Position numbers and translations under genes: made by a program. The notes beneath the pieces are model-generated. The model was not told the origin of the DNA. It searched no databases and saw only the letters and a list, made by a program, of their open reading frames with translations. 40,432 bases of DNA from a virus. The stretch lies in the IMG/VR virus record IMGVR_UViG_3300048433_001073, positions 1 through 40,432 of that record; one strand, 5' to 3'. Position 1 is the first letter of the stretch. Each line of letters starts with the position of its first letter. Positions 34,883-40,432 of this stretch are shown piece by piece.

Positions 34883-36609
34883 TGCTTATATTTGAATCTA
34901 TATCATACCAGAATTTTCTTTCAACTGGTAATACACCTACTGTTATACCATTAAATAAAGACTCTGCAACTCTTGTTGTTGGATCGAATGGTGCTGGTAA
35001 GTCTACGATGCTAGATGCCATCTCGTATGCATTGTTTGGTAAGCCTCATCGTAACATTAATAGACCACAACTTATTAATAGCATCAATAATAAAAAGTTA
35101 TTGGTTGAAGTAAAGTTCTCGATTGGTCCAAATAAGTATCGTGTTGTACGTGGTATGAAGCCAAACATATTTGAGATATATCATAACGATAATCTTCTTA
35201 ATCAAGAGTCACATAGTCGTGATTACCAAAAGGTATTAGAAACAAATATACTTAAGTTAAATCATAAATCATTTCATCAAGTTGTTGTTTTAGGTTCATC
35301 TAACTTTATTCCATTTATGCAGCTTCCTTCGCACCAACGAAGAAACGTTATTGAAGATCTACTTGACATTGGTGTGTTTACGAAGATGAATATGCTTGTC
35401 AAAGATAGATACTCAAAGACAAAGAGCGATATACTTGACACAGATCAGCAGCTTAATATTATTAAAGAACAGATTGCTCTACAGAAGAAGCATATCAACG
35501 ATCTAAAGAATATCGATATTCAGCAATCTACAAAGGCTCTTAAGCAGATCGATACGATGCAGACCGAGGTTGATCTGCTTGAATCACGTAATGAGGAACT
35601 ACAAGAAAAATATAATTCAGTCGAACCAGAATGTTTGAGCTGTAAAAATGCTGCAACTGATAAACAATCGTCACTTAACGAATATAAGATTCGAATTAGC
35701 ACGAATATTAAAAAGGTTGTAAAGGATGCAAAGTTCTTTGAGACAAATGATTGTTGTCCAGTATGTGATCAATTGATTAGCGAAGAGTTTAAGGTTACCA
35801 AAAAGAAAGAATCACAAGAGAAGGCACAAGAACTTAGTGAAGGTCTTAAGACGCTCGAAGATAAGATTACTGATATTAATTCAAAGGTTGAAGCAGCAAA
35901 CAATGAGTATGCAGCAATTCAAGATATATTGTCAGATATTAGATCTAATCAGAATCTTATCAATAACTTGCATAAGCAAATGAATGATTTGAAGAAACAG
36001 AATAATTCAACAAATGAATTAACTGATACCAAAGAAGCTGAGTCAGATTTAGACGATAGGAAAGTTCAATACGATGAGATGCTAGATAACAAATCTTCTC
36101 AGCTCGAGACTCGTACATATTACGAAGCTATAGGTGAGATGCTTAAAGATACTGGTATCAAAACAAAGATTATTCGTCAGTACCTTCCAGTGATGAATAA
36201 GTTGATTAACAAGTATCTTAATATCCTTGACTTCTTTGTTAAGTTTGACTTAGATGAATCATTTAACGAAACGATTAAGTCTCGTCATAGAGATGAGTTT
36301 AGTTATGCTTCGTTCTCAGAAGGTGAAAAGACTCGAATTGATTTGGCACTTCTGTTCTCATGGAGGCAGATTGCTAAGATGAAAAATTCAGCGAACACCA
36401 ACCTTCTTATTTTAGACGAGACATTTGACTCATCTCTCGACGTGGATGGTGTAGACAATCTTCTCAAGATTCTATATAGTCTAAAGGAAGATAGCAATGT
36501 CTTTATTATATCTCATAAGAAAGATGTGCTCGATGGCAAATTCCCAAGTAGAATCGAGTTTGAGAAAGCAAACAATTTTAGCAGAGTGGCAAAGAGTGAA
36601 TTACTATAA
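34882..36609 (+). CDS. gp46: Recombination nuclease subunit gp46 (Rad50-like ATPase)
   Basis: A 575-aa SMC/Rad50-type ATPase (T4: 560). Walker A GSNGAGKST at about 34-42; central coiled coils at about 180-400; zinc-hook CPVC at residues 292-295; ABC signature SFSEGEKT at 477-484; Walker B LLILDE at 508-513. A second CLSC pair is at 251-254. The protein drives DNA-end processing with gp47. A small unknown gene overlaps its 3' end. Confidence 0.95.
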   Translation: MLIFESISYQNFLSTGNTPTVIPLNKDSATLVVGSNGAGKSTMLDAISYALFGKPHRNINRPQLINSINNKKLLVEVKFSIGPNKYRVVRGMKPNIFEIYHNDNLLNQESHSRDYQKVLETNILKLNHKSFHQVVVLGSSNFIPFMQLPSHQRRNVIEDLLDIGVFTKMNMLVKDRYSKTKSDILDTDQQLNIIKEQIALQKKHINDLKNIDIQQSTKALKQIDTMQTEVDLLESRNEELQEKYNSVEPECLSCKNAATDKQSSLNEYKIRISTNIKKVVKDAKFFETNDCCPVCDQLISEEFKVTKKKESQEKAQELSEGLKTLEDKITDINSKVEAANNEYAAIQDILSDIRSNQNLINNLHKQMNDLKKQNNSTNELTDTKEAESDLDDRKVQYDEMLDNKSSQLETRTYYEAIGEMLKDTGIKTKIIRQYLPVMNKLINKYLNILDFFVKFDLDESFNETIKSRHRDEFSYASFSEGEKTRIDLALLFSWRQIAKMKNSANTNLLILDETFDSSLDVDGVDNLLKILYSLKEDSNVFIISHKKDVLDGKFPSRIEFEKANNFSRVAKSELL

Positions 36610-36829
36610 GAAAGATACTGCTAATAATGCAATTGGTATTACACGCATAAAGCAAAAGCAAGATCCACAACAGGCTGATGACGAAATATTTAAGGGATAT
36701 TTTATGTCATGTTTAGCTCCACAGGTCAAGTCTGAGTATGATGTTGACATCGAATATGGCACATATCAGAATATCATAGACCAAATTTGTGATATTTTGA
36801 AAGGTTTTTCGGAAAAAAGTCCTAAGTAG
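36533..36829 (+). CDS. Small unknown protein overlapping gp46 end
   Basis: 98 aa from ATG 36533, which overlaps gp46 by 77 nt. An alternative GTG at 36596 would overlap by only 14 nt and give 77 aa; an ATG at 36497 is also possible. The non-overlapping part (YYKKDTANNAIGITRIKQK, EIFKGYFMSCLAPQVKSEY, DIEYGTYQNIIDQICDILKG) is non-random, with balanced charged and hydrophobic spacing and predicted helices. It therefore looks like a real protein. The family is not recognised. The start is uncertain. It may be translated by coupling to gp46. Confidence 0.6.
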   Translation: MANSQVESSLRKQTILAEWQRVNYYKKDTANNAIGITRIKQKQDPQQADDEIFKGYFMSCLAPQVKSEYDVDIEYGTYQNIIDQICDILKGFSEKSPK

Positions 36830-36854
36830 TTGATATTCAATAAGATAATTAGGG

Positions 36855-36882
36855 TGTACATATTGCTGGTTTATGGTATAAT
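36855..36882 (+). promoter_or_regulatory. Sigma70-like promoter of the zincin/vWA gene
   Basis: TGTACA (36855-36860), 16-nt spacer ending TTATGG, TATAAT (36877-36882), 16 nt before ATG 36899. It is closely similar to the promoter at 39183-39210 (TGTACA, 16 nt, TATGG, TATAAT). Confidence 0.75.
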
Positions 36883-36898
36883 AGATCCATAGTTAATT

Positions 36899-39112
36899 AT
36901 GGAAAGTATATTAGATCTTCAAAATCAGTCGTCTCTGGCCAAGCTATTGGCTACTGAGAACATTACTGTTACTCACAACAAGCGTCTATCGACTGCTTAC
37001 TTCGACGTTAAGAATCGTGTGCTTGGTCTTCCAGTTTGGAAGGATCAAGGTAAGGTTGTATATGACATGCTTGTAGGCCACGAGGTTTCACACGCATTGT
37101 ATACACCTCATGCAGAGTTCGAAAAGTTTCTTGAAGACGAAGGTCGTTCTCACTTTGATATCCTTAACATTGTTGAAGATATTCGCATCGAGCGTTTGAT
37201 CAAACTCAAGTACGCTGGAATGCCTCGCATTTTCAATGGAGCTTACAAGAAATTGGTCGAAGGTGACTTCTTCAAGGTCGAAGGTAAGAACATTGATGAA
37301 TTGAATTTTCTCGATCGTCTCAACCTTCGTGCAAAAATTGGTCCTCACTCTGACATTCCTTTGTCTGACGAAGAGCTTGCAATTTACAACAAGTGCCTAA
37401 AGGCCGAAACATTCGAAGATGTGATTGAACTCTACCACGAGATCAAAGAATTTATTGCTGAAGAAGCCAACAAGAAAATGGAAGAAGACTCTGACGAATC
37501 TCCTTCTGACAATCAAGAAGGTGACGAAGGCATTAGCGAAGAATCTGAAGGTGATGACACTGAAGAAGATGAAGGCTTTGGTTCTACTAGTGATGGTCAA
37601 GAATCTGATGATGATTCTGACGATGGCGAAGAAGCTGAAGGTGAATCTACTGAAGGTGACGAAGGTGGTGATGAAGCATCGTCTGAAGACATTAAGTCTG
37701 ATGACGATGACGAAGAATCAGTTGGCGAATCAACTTACACTAACGGTGCTGGTGATGCTGCTGACATAGATGAAGACGATACTGTTGATGAAGAGTACAA
37801 GTCTGAAACCCTCAAATCTTTTGATGAAAATATTCAAGAAGATGAAGATCGTCACGGTGGCAGAACTGCTATTGCTATGATGCCGCTCAAAAGCACGATT
37901 GACAAGTGTGTTATTCCTTACAAAACGGTTTTAGCTGCACGTCCAAAAATCGAAGATTTGTTCACCACTGGTGCACCAAACGAATATGAACATAAGACTA
38001 CTCACAACGATCGTTACATCAAGCTAAAGAAGCTTGTAAACAAAAGAGCTTCTGTACTTGCTCGCGAGTTTGAGCGACGTAAAGCATCATACCAATACTC
38101 ACGAGCTCAAGAGTCTCGTAACGGTACCATTGATGTAAACAACTTGCACAAGTACAAGTACGATGATCAAATCTTCAGCACCACAATGCGTTTGGCTGAT
38201 GCTAAGAGTCACGGCATGATATTCTTTATCGACTACTCAGGTTCGATGGCAGGTGTTCTCAAAGATGTATTAGAGCACACACTCAATCTTATTCAGTTTT
38301 GCAAAAAGGTTGGAATTCCATTTCAAGTCTTTTCATTCACTTCACTTCATAATCAAATCCCGGAGCTTGAGCAAAACGAAAACGAGTTCGATATGTCAAA
38401 CGTCATTATCGCAGAATTGTTCTCGAGCGATATGAAAAAAGCAGAGTACGAGCAAGCGTTTAAGACAGTTGCTTATCAAATCCTCTTTTCTCAATACCGC
38501 ATTGCTGATCAGTTCACTTCGAAGTACGAACAACTTGGTGGAACACCTCTTGATCACACTTTAATCGCTGCTCACACACTCGTTAATAAATTCAACAAGA
38601 AGCATGCAGTTCAAAAAACCAATGTAGTAATACTTAGCGATGGTGATTCATACGGTTGCGTACCTCACAGTTGCGGTTTCGGCGTAAGCAAAATTACAAC
38701 CAATATTAATAGAAAGCAATATACATTCGGTCGTTATGGTTCTACTAATCGACTCACTGAAATTCTTAAGAAAGCTACTGGAGCAACTCTTATTGGTTTC
38801 TTCCTTCCAAGCGGTAGACCAGCGATAAGAACTAAAGTTCGCGAGATGGTTGGATATAATGATTCAGCGCAAAATATGAAAAAGTACAAGAAAGAAGGTT
38901 TCCTTCACGCAACCGATTGCAAAGGTTATGATTCATACTTCTTACTTCCTGACAATATCGAAATTACTGAAGACGAGTTTCACTACGATGGTGCTGAAGT
39001 CGCAAACAATCGTACAGCTCAAAGTCAACTCGCGAGATCATACGCAAAGCACAATGTTAAGAATCGCCAAAACCGCATCATTCTCAACAAGTTCGCCGAA
39101 ATGGTTGCTTAA
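36899..39112 (+). CDS. Zincin-like metallopeptidase / vWA (CobT-like) protein
   Basis: A 737-aa protein with three parts. Residues 1-180 hold the zinc-binding HExxH motif (HEVSH, 61-65, in GHEVSHALYTP), with NIVEDIRIERLIK at 90-102 supplying a candidate third Glu ligand. Residues about 183-316 are a low-complexity acidic linker rich in Asp, Glu, Gly and Ser. Residues about 320-737 are a CobT-like C-terminal region. Its vWA domain has the MIDAS motif DYSGSM (Asp445, Ser447, Ser449), GGTPLDHTL near 547 and VVILSDGDS near 580. In related T4-like phages it is called peptidase. It is paired with the AAA+ gene downstream, like vWA partners of MoxR/CobS ATPases. The substrate is unknown. Confidence 0.88.
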   Translation: MESILDLQNQSSLAKLLATENITVTHNKRLSTAYFDVKNRVLGLPVWKDQGKVVYDMLVGHEVSHALYTPHAEFEKFLEDEGRSHFDILNIVEDIRIERLIKLKYAGMPRIFNGAYKKLVEGDFFKVEGKNIDELNFLDRLNLRAKIGPHSDIPLSDEELAIYNKCLKAETFEDVIELYHEIKEFIAEEANKKMEEDSDESPSDNQEGDEGISEESEGDDTEEDEGFGSTSDGQESDDDSDDGEEAEGESTEGDEGGDEASSEDIKSDDDDEESVGESTYTNGAGDAADIDEDDTVDEEYKSETLKSFDENIQEDEDRHGGRTAIAMMPLKSTIDKCVIPYKTVLAARPKIEDLFTTGAPNEYEHKTTHNDRYIKLKKLVNKRASVLAREFERRKASYQYSRAQESRNGTIDVNNLHKYKYDDQIFSTTMRLADAKSHGMIFFIDYSGSMAGVLKDVLEHTLNLIQFCKKVGIPFQVFSFTSLHNQIPELEQNENEFDMSNVIIAELFSSDMKKAEYEQAFKTVAYQILFSQYRIADQFTSKYEQLGGTPLDHTLIAAHTLVNKFNKKHAVQKTNVVILSDGDSYGCVPHSCGFGVSKITTNINRKQYTFGRYGSTNRLTEILKKATGATLIGFFLPSGRPAIRTKVREMVGYNDSAQNMKKYKKEGFLHATDCKGYDSYFLLPDNIEITEDEFHYDGAEVANNRTAQSQLARSYAKHNVKNRQNRIILNKFAEMVA

Positions 39113-39182
39113 CATTTTTTAAATTTTGGACCTTATTATATACAAAGTGCATAAACTATTGCCTATCAGAGATATAAAAAAG

Positions 39183-39210
39183 TGTACAAATACCCCAGAT
39201 ATGGTATAAT
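39183..39210 (+). promoter_or_regulatory. Sigma70-like promoter of the CobS-like ATPase gene
   Basis: TGTACA (39183-39188), 16-nt spacer ending ATATGG, TATAAT (39205-39210), 29 nt before ATG 39240. It shares both hexamers, the spacing and the TATGG extension with the promoter at 36855-36882. TATAAATT just before the ATG (39232-39239) is one base off the late box. Confidence 0.75.
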
Positions 39211-39239
39211 ATATCTATAACAGTTAATTAGTATAAATT

Positions 39240-40397
39240 ATGAATAAAAACAAAACCCTCACAGAAGCCCTCAAATCTCGCGGGCAATTTAGTTATCGCA
39301 ATCAAGAGATTCTCGAGATTGCTCACGGTCTTGGAATTGACCACAACGATGCCTACAAGGTTATTCGTAAAATGTATAAACTCTCTCGTGGTGTTTATAC
39401 TCTTACTGGACCTTCTGCTCCAACACCTTCAGCAGAACCTGCTCCTTCGACAGCAATCGCAAACCACGTCGAACTTCGAGGTGTTGCTTCTGTCGCTAAC
39501 GATGAGATTTACGTTCCATCGGTAGATCCTACTTACATCAAGTGGGGAGAGTATAACACGATTATGAAGATCATCAAGTCGAAGCTCTTCTTCCCCGTGT
39601 ATGTCTCTGGACTTTCTGGAAATGGCAAGACCATGATGATCGAGCAAGCGTGTGCTAAGGCAAAACGCGAGTACGTTCGAGTACAGATTTCACCTGAAAC
39701 CGACGAAGATGATTTGATCGGTGGTTTTCGCCTCATCAATGGCGAGACAGTTTTCCAAAAAGGACCAATCATCAAAGCGATGGAACGTGGTTGCCTCTTA
39801 CTCATCGACGAAATCGATCGTGCTACGAACAAGATCATGTGTCTGCAAGGTGTACTTGAAGGCAATCCAGTTTTGCTCAAGAAAACTGGACAAGTGATCA
39901 CTCCTGCTGAAGGCTTCAATGTGATTGCCACAGCAAATACCAAAGGTCGTGGCTCCGACGATGGTCGATTCACCGCAGCTTCTATCATTGACGATGCATT
40001 CCTCGAACGATTCGTGTGTGCGATCGATCAAGAGTTTCCCTCACCAGTCATCGAGAAGAAAATCGTGATGGCTCACATGAGCAAGTTCGGCGTTGAAGCC
40101 GAAGAGTTTGCTGATAAGCTAATCGCTTGGTCGAACGTTATACGCAAGACCTTTGAGGCTGATGGTGTCGAAGAGATTGTCTCTACTCGTCGTCTATGCC
40201 ACATCGTTAAGACATACTCTATCTTCGAAGATCGCTCTAAAGCAATCTCGATGTGCATCAATCGCTTCGACGAAGAAACACGTACAGCGTTCCTCGACCT
40301 CTACACCAAGATTGACGAAAGCCAATTGACCGAAGACGGCGAGATCATTGAAATCGTTGAGAACGGTGGATATGATCCAGAGATTGACACTCCCTAA
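39240..40397 (+). CDS. cobS: CobS/MoxR-type AAA+ ATPase
   Basis: A 385-aa protein. Residues 1-57 look like a small helix-turn-helix or winged-helix domain (NQEILEIAHGLGIDHNDAYKV). Residues 58-75 are a Pro/Ala-rich linker. The AAA+ core follows: Walker A GLSGNGKT at 124-131, Walker B LLLIDEID at 186-193, sensor-1 Asn233 in ATANT, and arginine finger region DDAFLERF around Arg257. The overall sequence is MoxR/CobS-like. CobS is the ATPase subunit of aerobic cobaltochelatase and is, as I recall, near-universal in T4-like cyanophages. Since no cobalamin gene is seen here and the neighbour is a vWA/zincin, the substrate may be a protein. The last 35 bases of the window after it show nothing. Confidence 0.9.
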   Translation: MNKNKTLTEALKSRGQFSYRNQEILEIAHGLGIDHNDAYKVIRKMYKLSRGVYTLTGPSAPTPSAEPAPSTAIANHVELRGVASVANDEIYVPSVDPTYIKWGEYNTIMKIIKSKLFFPVYVSGLSGNGKTMMIEQACAKAKREYVRVQISPETDEDDLIGGFRLINGETVFQKGPIIKAMERGCLLLIDEIDRATNKIMCLQGVLEGNPVLLKKTGQVITPAEGFNVIATANTKGRGSDDGRFTAASIIDDAFLERFVCAIDQEFPSPVIEKKIVMAHMSKFGVEAEEFADKLIAWSNVIRKTFEADGVEEIVSTRRLCHIVKTYSIFEDRSKAISMCINRFDEETRTAFLDLYTKIDESQLTEDGEIIEIVENGGYDPEIDTP

Positions 40398-40432
40398 TAA
40401 TTTGTGACGAGAGTTGCATTCATAACTAACTA
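40398..40432 (+). other. Right-end intergenic stub
   Basis: 35 bases to the window edge. I see no start codon with a convincing ribosome site and no hairpin. Confidence 0.5.

Noticed and set aside
39533-39988. Antisense ORF (151 codons) inside the CobS-like gene
   Set aside because: A shadow of the GC-richer codons; the sense strand has full AAA+ motifs.
39240-40397. Reading the cobS-like gene as a cobalamin-synthesis gene
   Set aside because: No other cobalamin gene is in the window and the partner is a zincin/vWA protein; the family match supports an AAA+ remodeller but not the substrate.
1-40432. tRNA genes, integrase, insertion sequences, homing endonucleases
   Set aside because: Looked for in the gaps and frames; intergenic gaps are all about 130 bases or less and no such feature was recognisable.

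Overview
The window is a 40.4 kb piece of a T4-like (Straboviridae-like or exo-T-even) myovirus genome. It is AT-rich and tightly packed, and every gene is on the + strand. The core genes follow the T4 late order: 13-14-15-16-17-18-19-20-(67)-21-22-23, then uvsY-uvsW-55-47-46. That second arrangement, followed by a zincin/vWA protein and a CobS-like AAA+ ATPase, is what I recall from marine T4-like phages such as cyanophages and Pelagibacter phages. No photosynthesis gene, tRNA, integrase, homing endonuclease or CRISPR array was seen. A lytic marine phage of a Gram-negative bacterium is the best reading; the host itself cannot be named from this sequence.

Region 1 (1-16950) is a large adsorption and baseplate-periphery block. 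It sits where T4 has genes 9/10/11/12/wac. It holds a DUF4815-type structural protein (open at the left edge), a coiled-coil microprotein, a 1716-aa repeat-built tail fibre, a small fibre-assembly chaperone-like protein, and a run of small modular fibre or decoration proteins. One of these is a leucine-rich-repeat protein of the plant/receptor-like type. The block ends with a 1393-aa fibre carrying YadA-head-like repeats.

Region 2 (17002-30154) is the neck, packaging, tail and head module: neck proteins gp13 and gp14, gp15, terminase gp16/gp17, sheath gp18, tube gp19, a strong terminator, portal gp20, a 52-aa gp67-like core peptide, prohead protease gp21, acidic scaffold gp22, capsid gp23, and a second strong terminator. 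Transcription units carry exact TATAAATA boxes, the T4 late promoter motif. Several boxes lie only 5-7 nt before the ATG, so those late mRNAs may be leaderless.

Region 3 (30226-36829) carries a tail-tube-fold protein, the recombination mediator UvsY, helicase UvsW, a small unknown, late sigma factor gp55, and the Mre11/Rad50-like nuclease pair gp47/gp46. An overlapping unknown gene follows.

Region 4 (36899-40397) holds a two-gene ATPase/vWA system. The first protein combines an HExxH metallopeptidase motif, a long acidic linker and a C-terminal vWA/MIDAS domain (CobT-like). The second is a MoxR/CobS-type AAA+ ATPase. Each is preceded by a near-identical sigma70-like promoter (TGTACA, 16 nt, TATAAT, with TATGG just before the -10). 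This suggests early or middle expression by host RNA polymerase, separate from the late TATAAATA regulon. This pair is the most interesting system here: the architecture is that of a metal-chelatase or protein-remodelling machine, not obviously of cobalamin synthesis.
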